Positions 41,605 to 51,744 of a stretch of DNA of 64,000 bases are shown here, one piece after another. Position numbers and translations under genes: made by a program. Source of the stretch: Planctomycetota bacterium (GTDB lineage: Bacteria; Planctomycetota; UBA8742; UBA2392); assembly GCA_003576915.1 (NCBI GenBank), contig QEVF01000002.1:164209-228208 (forward strand), written 5' to 3'. The notes under the pieces were generated by a model. It was not told the DNA's origin, made no database searches, and was given only the letters and a program-made list of their open reading frames with translations. The first letter of the stretch is position 1. Every line of letters starts with the position of its first letter.

Positions 41605-42624
41605 CTAGAACCTGACTTCGACCCTTAGCCCGAACATCATCCCGGGTTGCAGCTTCAGGTATTCCAGTGTGTTCTCTTCGCGGTCGCGGTACACCTTCCA
41701 GCGAGTGGCGAAGCTCAGTTGGCCATAAACACGCAGGGCCAGGTACGGAATTGGCGTACCCTCGATCATGATGCCCGCTGCCCAGCCCTCGTAAGCGAAT
41801 GTGGCGTCCTTGGGCCAGCGCTTGCCTGTCAGGTCGAACTCCTCCCGCGTGCGCCCGAAGTACTCCGTGATCGTCAATTGGGGGATGGGATGGTGCGATA
41901 TGGACGCATCAACCGAAAAGGGAACGAAGTAGCGCGCCTTGAAATCAAACCACTGGCTTGGCTTCCAGTTGATCGAGGTTTCCGGAATGCCCAGTTTCAG
42001 CTCAAGGCTCGCATCGGGCTTGAAGGTGGCCTCGAAGGTCGGGATTGGCGCGTAGCGGAAGAACGCGACTTCATCGGTAGTTCCACCAAGATAGGACAGC
42101 CCGAACTGGATCGACCAGGCTTCGCTGACCTTGGCTTTGGCAAAGGCTGCGGCGATGAACTTCGTGTCATCAAACTGCGGCCGGTCAAAGTCTGAGCGCT
42201 GGCCTGCACGCGCGAACACGCCCACTTGCGTGAACGGCCCGGCCTGTTGCAGGGCGATGAACGCGAACAGCCCTAACGCTGCCTCGCCAACGCGGCTGGG
42301 CATCGTGTCACGGTTGGTCTGCAGGCGCAGATAATCCAGCGTGGGCGCGCCGAAGATGTTCACACTTCTTGATGGAAAGATTGGAAACGTCAGCTCGGCT
42401 CGCGCTCGCTGGAAGGCTGCGGCATCGTCTTCGCGGTTGCGGGCCTCGCTTCTGATGCCCCAGAACAGCTCAACGCGCTCCGTGCCCCGCAGCGGCTTGC
42501 CTTCCGCCGTGCGCTCCGCGCGCCGAGAGGCAATTCCGCCTGGAACCTGCTGTGCGGCTACTCCCGGTGCCACCAGAACCAACAACCCCAGCACGCACCG
42601 AACCGCCCACCCCGGTTTTGACAT
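41605..42624 (-). CDS. DUF6268-like outer-membrane beta-barrel protein
   Basis: 339 residues with signal peptide (1-24). After it come alternating amphipathic strands with many aromatic residues and a final Phe (GLRVEVRF), the signature of barrels inserted by BamA. Segments such as FGLSYLGGTTDEVAFFRYAPIPTFEATFKPDASLELKLGIPETSINWKP resemble the DUF6268 family common in PVC bacteria. Function unknown. Supports a diderm envelope. Confidence 0.7.
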   Translation of the reverse strand: MSKPGWAVRCVLGLLVLVAPGVAAQQVPGGIASRRAERTAEGKPLRGTERVELFWGIRSEARNREDDAAAFQRARAELTFPIFPSRSVNIFGAPTLDYLRLQTNRDTMPSRVGEAALGLFAFIALQQAGPFTQVGVFARAGQRSDFDRPQFDDTKFIAAAFAKAKVSEAWSIQFGLSYLGGTTDEVAFFRYAPIPTFEATFKPDASLELKLGIPETSINWKPSQWFDFKARYFVPFSVDASISHHPIPQLTITEYFGRTREEFDLTGKRWPKDATFAYEGWAAGIMIEGTPIPYLALRVYGQLSFATRWKVYRDREENTLEYLKLQPGMMFGLRVEVRF

Positions 42625-42685
42625 GGCTAGCCTGTTACCCCTTGCCCCGGCGTTCAGATGAACAGTTACGCCTGGCGGCCCCTGG

Positions 42686-43255
42686 TTATTCCAATTTCTT
42701 GCTTGCGCTGCAAAACAGCACCTTCTGGCCGCGCGCGAGGTCGCGGTTGAGCCGCCAGGTCCACAGGTGCAGGCCCACGTCGTAGCGCAAGTGACACTGC
42801 TGGCATAGGGCCGCCAGATTCTCGTCGGTGCAGTTGGCCGGGTTGTGGTCCAGATGTGCGGTGTGAAGCACGATGCGAACGCGCCTCGGTTTTGGCGGCT
42901 CGCCGTAGTGTCTCAAATGGCTCCACCACTGTTTGGAGGGCCAGGGCGGTGGCTTTTCGATGGCATGGCCGCGCTCGTCAAACCACTGTCCTTCACGTTG
43001 CCAGGTGCCTTGCGGTCCCTGGTATACCCACTCCCCGTGCCGCTTCCCGCACTGCTCGCAGACGCCCTTGGCGCGCTCAAAGCGCACGCGGCGGCTGATG
43101 TTGGACCAATCGCGGGGGTAGCCCTTGAGCATGAGTTTTGTCGGTTTGCGTTCGCGCTTGGCATGCGCGAGCGCCGGCGGGCTTTGGGAACGGCGCTTTC
43201 GCCGCGGCACGTCGCCGCGTTCAACGGAGCGCATGACGGGCCGGAATTCCGGCAT
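42686..43255 (-). CDS. HNH endonuclease domain protein
   Basis: 189 residues. CEQCG near residue 68, then LHTAHLDHNPANCTDENLAALCQQCHLRYD, gives the zinc cysteines and the His-Asn-His nuclease core. It lies 1.5 kb outside the right repeat, so it does not belong to the element. Possibly a restriction-type or relic mobile nuclease. Confidence 0.85.
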   Translation of the reverse strand: MPEFRPVMRSVERGDVPRRKRRSQSPPALAHAKRERKPTKLMLKGYPRDWSNISRRVRFERAKGVCEQCGKRHGEWVYQGPQGTWQREGQWFDERGHAIEKPPPWPSKQWWSHLRHYGEPPKPRRVRIVLHTAHLDHNPANCTDENLAALCQQCHLRYDVGLHLWTWRLNRDLARGQKVLFCSASKKLE

Positions 43256-43309
43256 CGGTCCCCCACTCGCACTATATTCCGGGGTGCGACAGGTCGGAGC
43301 AGTGCTTGC

Positions 43310-43325
43310 CTAACCGCCCGGTTAG
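43310..43325. promoter_or_regulatory. Inverted repeat upstream of dapA
   Basis: CTAACC-gccc-GGTTAG, a perfect 6-bp inverted repeat, lies in the 180-bp gap before dapA. It may be an operator or a leader hairpin; no lysine riboswitch core was recognised. Confidence 0.3.
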
Positions 43326-43436
43326 CGGCTTTGCGGGCACCACGCATTGACGCCGCACGAAAAATGGTCATTGTGATGCGATTGCCGTTGCGGGCGCTTC
43401 TTCATGCCGGCCGCCGCCGGTTCCAGGGAGAATCAC

Positions 43437-44306
43437 ATGTTTGGGGGCAGCATCACCGCCATAGTCACGCCATTTGACGCTTCAGGCCGCGTTGATCTCC
43501 ATGCGCTTGAAAAGCTCGTGAACTGGCAGATTGAGGAAGGCACGCAGGGGCTGATCCCCTGCGGCAGCACGGGCGAGAGCATCACGCTGACCAACGACGA
43601 GCGCGCCGCCGTCATTGAGCGGGTCATCAAGGCCGCCAACAAGCGAGTCCCGGTCATCGCCGGGACTGGAAGTTCGGCTACCTGGGCCACGATCGAAGCG
43701 ACGCGCCAGGCCGAAAAGCTCGGGGCCGACGGCGTCCTCGTTGTCACGCCGGCCTACAACAAGCCCCAACAAGAAGGGCTCTATCGGCACTATGCCGAAG
43801 TGGCCAAGAGCACGCGCCTGCCCGTGGTGCTCTACAACGTGCCGGGGCGAGCCGCGGTGAACCTGCTGCCGGAGACTTGCGCGAGGCTCAGCTCAGAGTT
43901 CAAGAACATCGTGGCCTACAAGGACGCGGCTGCCAACCTCGAGCAGACAGCCCAGGTCATGCGGCTCACCAGGCTGACGGTCTTATCCGGCGATGACGGC
44001 CTGACCTTCCCCATGATGGCCATGGGCGCCACCGGCGTCATTTCCGTGGCGAGCAACGTGGTGCCCTTTGCCGTGCGCGAACTGGTTGATACCTGCGCAG
44101 CCCGCGCCCTGGACAAGGCGCGCGAACTCCATTTGAAGCTGTTGCCGCTGATCAACGCACTGTTCATCGAGACCAACCCCGTGCCCGCCAAGGCGGCCCT
44201 TGCGGCCCTGGGCCGTATTGAAGAGCATGTGCGCCTGCCCCTGGCCCCATTGTCCGACAAGTCTCGAGAGGCACTCAAGAAGGCCATGAAGGAGTTCGGC
44301 GTCTGA
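43437..44306 (+). CDS. dapA: 4-hydroxy-tetrahydrodipicolinate synthase
   Basis: 289 residues, the usual DapA length. Motifs are GSITAIVTPF at the start, GSTGESITLTNDE at about residue 45, PAYNKPQQEGLYRHY and VVLYNVPGRAAVNLLPET around 105-145, and IVAYKDAAANLEQ with the Schiff-base lysine. It condenses pyruvate and aspartate semialdehyde, the first committed step to diaminopimelate and lysine. The 3' end overlaps the convergent S8 peptidase gene by 32 bp. dapF of the same pathway is at 60540. Confidence 0.95.
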   Translation: MFGGSITAIVTPFDASGRVDLHALEKLVNWQIEEGTQGLIPCGSTGESITLTNDERAAVIERVIKAANKRVPVIAGTGSSATWATIEATRQAEKLGADGVLVVTPAYNKPQQEGLYRHYAEVAKSTRLPVVLYNVPGRAAVNLLPETCARLSSEFKNIVAYKDAAANLEQTAQVMRLTRLTVLSGDDGLTFPMMAMGATGVISVASNVVPFAVRELVDTCAARALDKARELHLKLLPLINALFIETNPVPAKAALAALGRIEEHVRLPLAPLSDKSREALKKAMKEFGV

Positions 44307-47300
44307 GGCGCAGAGCCAGCACGGCAACGGCGAACGCCACAAGCGTTGCCGCCAGAGCATCTGAAGAGGCAGAAGCGGAACAGCCACCTTCGTCCTTCTT
44401 CTTCCGGGGGAAGTTGCCGTCCTTGGTGATGTAGATCCGAACGCGATCGGAGGCGCTGAGACCCAGGGAATCAGTCACGGTCAGTTCAAATTCCAGCGTG
44501 GCGTCAAAGGCCGGGGCCACGAACCCCGCTAAGGAGGCGCTAGGAGTTGACAGGGTCACGGGGGGCCCTGACACCTGGACCCACTGATACGCAAGGCTGT
44601 CGCCTGTGTTGGGGTCCTGGCTGGCGCTGCCGTCAAGCACGACGGGCAGCCCTCGCGCCGCCGCCGCGTCCGGGCCTGCCTGGGCTGTCGGCGGCAGGTT
44701 GTTTTCCACGGTGATCATGACCGTGTCGGTTGTGAAGTCTCCCCGGTCGTCCGAAACGGTCACCTCGAACACCAGAATTTCGTTCTGTGTCACGCTCATC
44801 GCCGTGAAGGCGGGCGTCGCCGTACTTGCCCCCGTCAACGCAACTGCAAGACCCCCCACCTGGGCCCATGAGAACGTCAGGGGGTCACTTTCTGCGTCGC
44901 TGCTGGCGCCGGCGTTCAACTGCACGACGCTGCCCTCAAGCAGGGCCTGATCCGGGCCCGCGTTTGCCAGAGGCGCGGCATTGTTGAGTACCGTGACTTG
45001 AACCTGATCGGTGGTGTAGTCCCCGCGGTCGTCTGTCACCTTGACCTCGAACACCAGGATTTCGTCCAGGGCAACCGCCGGAGCCGTGAAGCCCGCCAGC
45101 GCCGTGGCAGCACCACTGAGGCTGACCGACAGGCCCGATACCTGTGTCCACTGATAGGTCAGAGGATCGCTTTCGGCGTTGCTGCTGGCACCGGCGTCAA
45201 GCACGACGGGCAGACCCTCGCGTACGGCAAAGTCACTGCCGGCAGCGGCTGTGGGCGCTGCGTTGTTCAAAATGGTGACTTGAACGGTGTCTGTGTCAAA
45301 GTCTCCGCTGCGATCCGTCACCGTGACCTGAAACGTCAGCACGGTGTCCGCGCTCACCGAGGGAGCTGTAAAGGTGGGCGTTGCCGTGTTGGCGCCGCTA
45401 AGCGCGACGGCAGGTGAACCACTGATCTGGGTCCAGGCGAAGGTGATGGGGTCGCCATCGGGGTCGCTGCTGGCTGATGCGTTGAGCTGGGCGCCGACGT
45501 TCTCTCTTACGGAAAAGCCGACGCCTGCATCTGCCAGGGGGTCATTGTTGACGCGCACTTCGAATTCAAGGGCCAGATAGTTCAGCGTTCCTGTGTTGGT
45601 GGCCACGCGGTCACGGACATGAACTTTCCACAGGCCGGCAACGTGCCGGTGGTGAAGTGCCGTGACGTCATCGTCGTACTGCCGCGTGTCCGGGAACACG
45701 CCAATCACATCGGTGTAGTCGTCTTCGTCGCCGCTGTTCACGGTCTTCAGGTTGACGAAGGTTCCGGTGGGAGACTCGAGCAGTATCTCGATGTCGCCGC
45801 GACGATCATGCACGACGCGCGTGTAGACGCGCACATGGTTGATGACTCTGGGGTCGCTGACGTTGAAACTGCGCAGCACGCCTGTCGCATTGTTGTCCGG
45901 GATGCTGACAGGCGTGCCGGTGTTCAGGCTGTCCTCAAACGTCAGGTGCTGGCGCGAGGTCAGCGGACGATTCGACGCGAGCACAAAACCCGTCACGTCG
46001 TTGGGGACGTTGACCTGCGGATTGGCCGGAATCGAGAAACCCCGCACGCGAACCTTCCAAAGGCCGGGAGCCGGGTTGCTCACGTGGCAGAGTTCAACGT
46101 TGTCGCGGCGGTTGGGCCCCGTGGTGGTGAAAAGGTGGTTCATGGCGCCCGCCCCGCTCTGAAGGAGCCCGGCGTAGGGATAGCGCACCTGGTTGGAAGG
46201 ATCGACCAGTTCCACGTCCAGGTCGTTCACGACGGCCACTTGGGCAGTGGTGCTGGCATAGATGTCCAGCCAGGAGCAGGCCACCCGAAGTGAGGGTGCT
46301 CCAGCCGGGATGGTCAGGCTGTACTCCACCACTTCGCCCTGGCGCAGGGCTCCGCGCACGACCTGCTTCCCGCCGGACGCGACGTCCGCGAGGATGACAT
46401 CCGCCGCGGCCTTCACGTCCACGATGCCGAAACCGTAGATGTAGTCCGGACCGGTGTTGCCCCGGTCAGCGCAGGTCAACGCCAACAGGGCCCGGGCCGT
46501 GTCGGGCTCCAGAATGCGCTGGCTGTGTTCACGCCGCCAAAGCTGGGACAACAGCGTCAGGGCGCCGCAGACGCTGGGCCCGCTCATGCTCGTCCCGGAA
46601 TAGCTGGCATAGGCCTGATTGCCGCCGGTGTTGATGCAACTCGTCAGTCCTTCGCCGTTGGCGCAGAACTGGGGCACCAACCTTCCGTCGTCGCAGGGCC
46701 CGCGGCTGGAGAAACTGGTGATGTCCAGATTGTCCTGCACCGCACCAATGATGAAGCCGTTGCGGTGGGCATTGAAGCTGCCGACGGTCTGGGTGCCTCC
46801 CGTGTACGGTTTGGGTCCTGCACCTCCCGGGCTGGAGGTCGCGTAGTTGCCTGCGCTCTGCACCATGTTCATGAGGAAATCGCGGTTGGTCCAGTCATTG
46901 ACCTGGCAGTCCGCGGTGTATTCGCCCCAGTCGTCCGCGCCGCCGCCAAAGGCGGAGTAGCTGTGATTGTCCGCCACGTGGTTCCAGGTGTGCTTGGCGG
47001 CGCGGCGTTTCTGGTCTACGTTGCTCCAGTAATGGGCCAGCGCGTAAGCCTTCGGAGCGTAGCCTTTGGCCGTGGCGTTGCCCGTGCCGTCACCGATGAT
47101 GGTACCGGTGACGTGCGTGCCGTGATCCTGGAACGACTGGCTGTCCACTCGCAGCACGCGTTTGGTGCCGTTGTTGATCAGCGAAGGCACCGGGGCGTTC
47201 TGGAACTGCTCATGGGTGTCGCGCGCCGGACCATTGTCCCAGACGCCGACTATCTGATTCGTACCATCCAGGCCGTAGGGCGCAATTCCGATGACCGCAG

Positions 47301-48063
47301 GCTGCGCGTTGCTGATGGAGACGCTCGTCTGGTTGTCGGCCACCTTCCGCGGCATCAACTCGATGCGTTCCAGCCAGGGGCTGCGCGCAAGCACCTGCAG
47401 GCCGACGTCGCCGACCCGTACACAAACCAGCGGCGTGTCCAGGTTCAGCCGGCGCTGCCCGCCGGAAGCTTCGAGCACAGCGGCCCCGGCTTCGGCCACC
47501 AGGGCCTCGGCATCGGCGGCACTCGTGTCGCGCCAGAAGAGAAGTTGCAGGTCCCTTGTGCCGCTGGACTCCAGGACGCCCCTTGAGCAAACGTCCTCCG
47601 GCAGCCTGACCAGAGTCCCGAGAACTTCCGGCGTGGAGCGCAGCCAGACCCGCAGGGATTCCAGTGCTTGAGCGTCGCGAGCACGCACGACGCTGGTGTT
47701 GGGCCAGAGATATCCGATGCATGAAACGCCGCGCTCGTGCATGGCGCCGGCAAGGGAACGGGTCAGTGGCCGGTCAAACTTGACATAAAGCGGAGTGCGC
47801 GCGTCCGAGACCGGCACGGGGCAGTCCGCGTCTGCCAGGGCGTAGCGGCTGCGTAGCAGAACCAGGCGTCTTAACTCGTCGGCGCCGAGCATGCGTTCAA
47901 AGCGCTGCTTTGAAGCCAGGTCATAGGCGGGGCCCAGTTCCAGGCTGCTTCGAGGGTTGGCCGGCCGCTGGTCCTGACCTTCAACTCCGGCGCGGCCCCA
48001 CATCATGGTGCAAAGCGCGGCAAGGAAAACTCCTGCCGCGCCAATCCAAGCTGGCCTGCTCAT
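44275..48063 (-). CDS. Secreted S8 (subtilisin-like) peptidase with P-domain, four PKD/K319L-like repeats and sorting tail
   Basis: 1,262 residues. After the signal peptide and an approximately 240-residue pro-region comes the S8 domain with Asp in VGVWDNGP, His in DHGTHVTGT at about 314 and Ser in SGTSMSGPS. A P/proprotein-convertase domain (IEILLESPTGTFVNL...LWKVHVRDR) follows. Four tandem PKD-like repeats each open with AGSDFAVREG-type sequence. The end has EGGCSASAS, a hydrophobic helix and LRLRRR. Likely exported and processed at the cell surface. It overlaps dapA convergently. Confidence 0.9.
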   Translation of the reverse strand: MSRPAWIGAAGVFLAALCTMMWGRAGVEGQDQRPANPRSSLELGPAYDLASKQRFERMLGADELRRLVLLRSRYALADADCPVPVSDARTPLYVKFDRPLTRSLAGAMHERGVSCIGYLWPNTSVVRARDAQALESLRVWLRSTPEVLGTLVRLPEDVCSRGVLESSGTRDLQLLFWRDTSAADAEALVAEAGAAVLEASGGQRRLNLDTPLVCVRVGDVGLQVLARSPWLERIELMPRKVADNQTSVSISNAQPAVIGIAPYGLDGTNQIVGVWDNGPARDTHEQFQNAPVPSLINNGTKRVLRVDSQSFQDHGTHVTGTIIGDGTGNATAKGYAPKAYALAHYWSNVDQKRRAAKHTWNHVADNHSYSAFGGGADDWGEYTADCQVNDWTNRDFLMNMVQSAGNYATSSPGGAGPKPYTGGTQTVGSFNAHRNGFIIGAVQDNLDITSFSSRGPCDDGRLVPQFCANGEGLTSCINTGGNQAYASYSGTSMSGPSVCGALTLLSQLWRREHSQRILEPDTARALLALTCADRGNTGPDYIYGFGIVDVKAAADVILADVASGGKQVVRGALRQGEVVEYSLTIPAGAPSLRVACSWLDIYASTTAQVAVVNDLDVELVDPSNQVRYPYAGLLQSGAGAMNHLFTTTGPNRRDNVELCHVSNPAPGLWKVRVRGFSIPANPQVNVPNDVTGFVLASNRPLTSRQHLTFEDSLNTGTPVSIPDNNATGVLRSFNVSDPRVINHVRVYTRVVHDRRGDIEILLESPTGTFVNLKTVNSGDEDDYTDVIGVFPDTRQYDDDVTALHHRHVAGLWKVHVRDRVATNTGTLNYLALEFEVRVNNDPLADAGVGFSVRENVGAQLNASASSDPDGDPITFAWTQISGSPAVALSGANTATPTFTAPSVSADTVLTFQVTVTDRSGDFDTDTVQVTILNNAAPTAAAGSDFAVREGLPVVLDAGASSNAESDPLTYQWTQVSGLSVSLSGAATALAGFTAPAVALDEILVFEVKVTDDRGDYTTDQVQVTVLNNAAPLANAGPDQALLEGSVVQLNAGASSDAESDPLTFSWAQVGGLAVALTGASTATPAFTAMSVTQNEILVFEVTVSDDRGDFTTDTVMITVENNLPPTAQAGPDAAAARGLPVVLDGSASQDPNTGDSLAYQWVQVSGPPVTLSTPSASLAGFVAPAFDATLEFELTVTDSLGLSASDRVRIYITKDGNFPRKKKDEGGCSASASSDALAATLVAFAVAVLALRLRRRTPSWPS

Positions 48064-48106
48064 GGCAGCGCTCCGGGAACTGAAACTGAATGAATGTGCA
48101 CCTATT

Positions 48107-51100
48107 CTACACCGGCCGCGCCCTCCGCGCTGACCTCAAAGCCACGAAGAGCAAAGCCAGGCCGACAGCCATGCACCAAAGGTCACTGGAGCCTGACCCC
48201 GCTGTGCAGCCCCCATCACTCTTGGAGCCCCCGCCTCCCCCACCGGAAACCGGGTTGCCCCCGGTCCCGACGAATACCGTGACGGTGTCCACATCCACCC
48301 CGCCGCGGCCGTCGTCCACCGTGAGCTGGAAAGCCAGGGTGTCGGCCATGGCGGGAGCAGTGAAGCTCACGGCCGCGCCGGTGCCTGAAAGCGTTACGGG
48401 ATTGACTCCGGCCACCTGAACCCAGGTGTAGGTCAAGGGGTCACTGTCGGGGTCGCTGCTGGCGGCACCGCTGAGGTTCACGGTCGCGCCTGTAGCCACA
48501 TTCTGGTCGGGGCCCGCATCGGCCACGGGCGGGTTGTTGGGCACGGTCGTATCCAGCACCGTGACGACGACATCGTCGGTGTCTGTGCCGCCGCGCCCGT
48601 CGTTGACCGTGAGCCTGAAGGTCAGGGGCGTCGCGGCAGACACACTGGGCGCCGTGAAGGAGGGCGTAGCCGTGTTGGCGCCGCTGAGAGACACGCTGGG
48701 GCTTCCCGCAATCTGGACCCAGGAAAAGCTGAGGGCATCACCATCGGGGTCGCTGCTCAGGGTGCCGTTCAGGTTGGCCGTGCTTCCCTCCGGCACGTTC
48801 TGATCCGTTCCGGCGTTGGCCTGGGGAGGATTGTTGGGGGTCGAAGTGTCAAGCACGGTCACGACGACATCGTCGTTGCTGGTGCCCCCGCGCCCGTCGC
48901 TGACGGTAACCCTGAAAGTGAACGGTGTGTTGACCGACACCGCGGGCGCGGTGAAGGAAGGCGTGGCCGTGCTGGCGCCGCTGAGCGAGATGGAAGGCGA
49001 CCCGGCAATCTGCGTCCAGGCGTAAGTCAGGGGGTCGCCATCGGGGTCAAAGCTGGCCGTTGCGTTGAGTTGGCCGGCCGCGCCTTCGTTGACGTTGAAG
49101 TCAACGCCCGCGCTGGCCACGGGCGGGTTGTTGCCCGCCACGGGCGGGTCAAACTCGAATTCCAGCGCGCAGAACACGATGGTGCCTGTGTTATTCGCGT
49201 TGTTGTCGCGCACCGTGATGGTCCACGTTCCCTGGGCGTTCTTGTTGTAGAGGCTGGTCACGTCGTCATTGTATTTGCGCGTGTCCGGAAACACCCCAAA
49301 GATGTCGTCGCGCGTGCTGGTGTCATTGCCTTCAAGCAGGACTTCGGTGTTGTCGGGATGGCGCAACCGGATGCTGATGTCGCCGCGCTGGGTGTGCAGG
49401 ACGTTCACGTAGGCCCGCACGTGGCGCACGAGCTTGTTCTGGGTCACGTTGAAGGTGCGCGCCACGCCGGGCGCCGTGTTGTCCGGAATGGCGACGGGCG
49501 TGCCCGAGTTCAGCGGGTCGTGGTAGATCACCCCGTCGCGCGCGATGGGTCGGTTGCAGGCCACGACAAACCCGATGGGTGTCGCCGGATCCGGCAATGA
49601 ATAGCCCCGGACGCGGATGGTCCAGGTTCCCGTGGCCGGGCTGGTGACGATGGCCTGCTCGAGGTTATCGCGGCGATTGGGGCCGGTCTGCACAAACGGC
49701 GTGTACTGGCTGCCCGTGCCGGTGAGACCGCTGTAGGGATAATGAATGGTCGATCCGTTGGGGGCGATGAGCTCAAGATCCAGGTCATTCACCTGAATCA
49801 CCGCTGCGCCGGAGGCGGGCTGGGTGTCGAGCCAGCTCAAAGTCACCTTCAGGGGTGACGCGCTGGAACTTACCTGCACGTAGTAATTCGAGACGCTCGC
49901 CTGTCGCGCAATGCCGCGCACAAGTTGGTTGCCGCCTCCGGCGCTGTCGGCCAGGATCAGGTCAGCGGCGGCCTTGACGTCCACCAGGCCAAAGCCCGTG
50001 GCGTAATCCGGCCCCGCCGGAATGGTCACGGATCCGGCCGTGTAGGCGACATCGACGGAAGTCTGGGCGATGATGGCCCGCGCCATATCAGGCGCCAGGG
50101 GCATGTTGCCGTGCTCGCGCTTCCACAACTGCGAAAGCAGAATCACGGACCCGCAGAACGAAGGCCCGCTCATGCTGGTGCCCGAGTAGGCCGTGTAGGC
50201 GTTGGTGGGCACCGTGCTCGTCAATTGCTCGCCGTTGGCGCAGATCGTGGGCAGGAGGCGCCCGTCATTCATGGGCCCGCGGCTGGAGAAGCCGGACACA
50301 GCCCCGGAATCCGAGAGTGAACCGACGCAGAAGCCGTTCTTGATGCCGGAGTCGTGGGTAATCGTCGTGTTCCCCGAGCCATCGTTGCCGGCGCTCTTGC
50401 ACATGAGCATCAGCAGGTCGCGATTGTCCACGTCCATCGTGCTGGCGTAGCTGTCGTAGCCGCCGTAACCGCCCGTGTTGCCGTAGCTGTGGTTGTCCGC
50501 GCTATGCTGGCTGTTGTGGCGGCGCAGCCGGCGTTCAGCGGGCACATCTCCACCAAAGCTGTAGGCAAAGCCCGTGGCCTGAGGCGCAAATCCACGCGCT
50601 GAACTGTTGCCCGCGCCGCTGCCCAAAATGGTGCCGAACACGTGGGTGGCGTGGCTGCTTGTAGTTCCGGTCTCGGCGTTGGTCACCCGCCCGCCGTAGT
50701 CCGTGTGAAGCTGGACAGGGCCCCCGTCCCAGATGGCGGCAATCTCGCCGCTGCCGTTGAGGCTGTAGGGCGCGGCAATCACCTGGTTGGCCTTGGCCAG
50801 GTTCACGCTTGTCTGGTTGTGCAGCACAAGGGCGGGTTCAAACTCGAGGTGCTGCACGAGGGGGTGGCGCGCCAGCGCCACCGCCCTGGCCCGCGAACCA
50901 CTCACGTCCACGTAGGGCGTTTCCAGATTCATGGCGCCGTTTGGCTCCACCGAGGCCGAGCGAATTTCGCACTCCTGCGCGCTCAGCAGGGCTGCGGCCT
51001 GCCACGGCTCCACGTCGGGCCAGAAGTTGACTCTCAGGGGGCGGCTGAACTCCTCGCCCGACTGAAGCGTGCGCCAGAGATCTTCCGCGCAGGCGTCCAT

Positions 51101-51571
51101 GTCCTGCCTCAGGCGCGTGCCCAGGACCAGCGCATTGCCGGCCAGCACGCCAGAAACCCGCTCCAGCGAGGCTTGGTCGCGGGCCCGGATCATGTAGGTC
51201 CGCAAATAGGCGTATCCGACCACGGAGGCCCCTGCAGCCTCGAGGTCGGCTTTGAGCGTCGCCGTCATGTCCGAAGACAGCGACAGATAAAACGGTTGTG
51301 TTGGATCGAGAGTCGGTAACGGGCGCGATGGATCTGCGAGGATGTATCGAGACTTCAGCCGAATGAGCGAAGCCCGTTCTTCATTACTCAGCCCAGATTC
51401 GAAGTTCTGTTGCGCCACCGGGTCAAAGGGCATCCCGATGTCGAGGCTGCTCTTTTCAAAGCCGCCCCGTTGCGCCTTCTGGCTCTGCACTTTCTCCGGC
51501 GCACTGTTCAAGAACAGTCCCGTTGCGCCGGCCGCCAAAGCCACAAGTACCAACGCGGAAGTAAGCCGCAT
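48107..51571 (-). CDS. Secreted S8 peptidase paralogue with P-domain, three PKD/K319L-like repeats and sorting tail
   Basis: 1,154 residues; the ATG at 51571 has GGAGG upstream and begins a signal peptide. The layout equals the downstream neighbour: long pro-region, S8 domain with Asp in AAIWDGGP, His in SHATHVFGT (HATH instead of HGTH) and Ser in SGTSMSGPS. A P-domain with INVLHTQRGDISIRL-like sequence follows. Three near-identical repeats (NNPPVASAGVDF...) and the tail KSDGGCTAG plus hydrophobic helix and RSARRAR close it. It arose by duplication. Probably a cell-surface protease for polymer degradation. Confidence 0.9.
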   Translation of the reverse strand: MRLTSALVLVALAAGATGLFLNSAPEKVQSQKAQRGGFEKSSLDIGMPFDPVAQQNFESGLSNEERASLIRLKSRYILADPSRPLPTLDPTQPFYLSLSSDMTATLKADLEAAGASVVGYAYLRTYMIRARDQASLERVSGVLAGNALVLGTRLRQDMDACAEDLWRTLQSGEEFSRPLRVNFWPDVEPWQAAALLSAQECEIRSASVEPNGAMNLETPYVDVSGSRARAVALARHPLVQHLEFEPALVLHNQTSVNLAKANQVIAAPYSLNGSGEIAAIWDGGPVQLHTDYGGRVTNAETGTTSSHATHVFGTILGSGAGNSSARGFAPQATGFAYSFGGDVPAERRLRRHNSQHSADNHSYGNTGGYGGYDSYASTMDVDNRDLLMLMCKSAGNDGSGNTTITHDSGIKNGFCVGSLSDSGAVSGFSSRGPMNDGRLLPTICANGEQLTSTVPTNAYTAYSGTSMSGPSFCGSVILLSQLWKREHGNMPLAPDMARAIIAQTSVDVAYTAGSVTIPAGPDYATGFGLVDVKAAADLILADSAGGGNQLVRGIARQASVSNYYVQVSSSASPLKVTLSWLDTQPASGAAVIQVNDLDLELIAPNGSTIHYPYSGLTGTGSQYTPFVQTGPNRRDNLEQAIVTSPATGTWTIRVRGYSLPDPATPIGFVVACNRPIARDGVIYHDPLNSGTPVAIPDNTAPGVARTFNVTQNKLVRHVRAYVNVLHTQRGDISIRLRHPDNTEVLLEGNDTSTRDDIFGVFPDTRKYNDDVTSLYNKNAQGTWTITVRDNNANNTGTIVFCALEFEFDPPVAGNNPPVASAGVDFNVNEGAAGQLNATASFDPDGDPLTYAWTQIAGSPSISLSGASTATPSFTAPAVSVNTPFTFRVTVSDGRGGTSNDDVVVTVLDTSTPNNPPQANAGTDQNVPEGSTANLNGTLSSDPDGDALSFSWVQIAGSPSVSLSGANTATPSFTAPSVSAATPLTFRLTVNDGRGGTDTDDVVVTVLDTTVPNNPPVADAGPDQNVATGATVNLSGAASSDPDSDPLTYTWVQVAGVNPVTLSGTGAAVSFTAPAMADTLAFQLTVDDGRGGVDVDTVTVFVGTGGNPVSGGGGGGSKSDGGCTAGSGSSDLWCMAVGLALLFVALRSARRARPV

Positions 51572-51744
51572 GGTGCCTCCACTCGAATCCGAAATGTCAA
51601 AGAACATGGGCAAGGGACTTCCCTGCCCCCATCTCTGCAAACGACAGTCTGCTCCGATGGTTCAATACCTTACGAAATTTCTAAAGCGCTCAGCGCACTC
51701 ATGGGACAACTTTGTAACCTGCCACGCGGCAAAGAGTTACAGAA

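Noticed and set aside
42686..43255. HNH endonuclease as part of the mobile element
   Set aside because: It lies 1.5 kb beyond the right repeat with host-like genes between, so the sharp repeat boundary excludes it.
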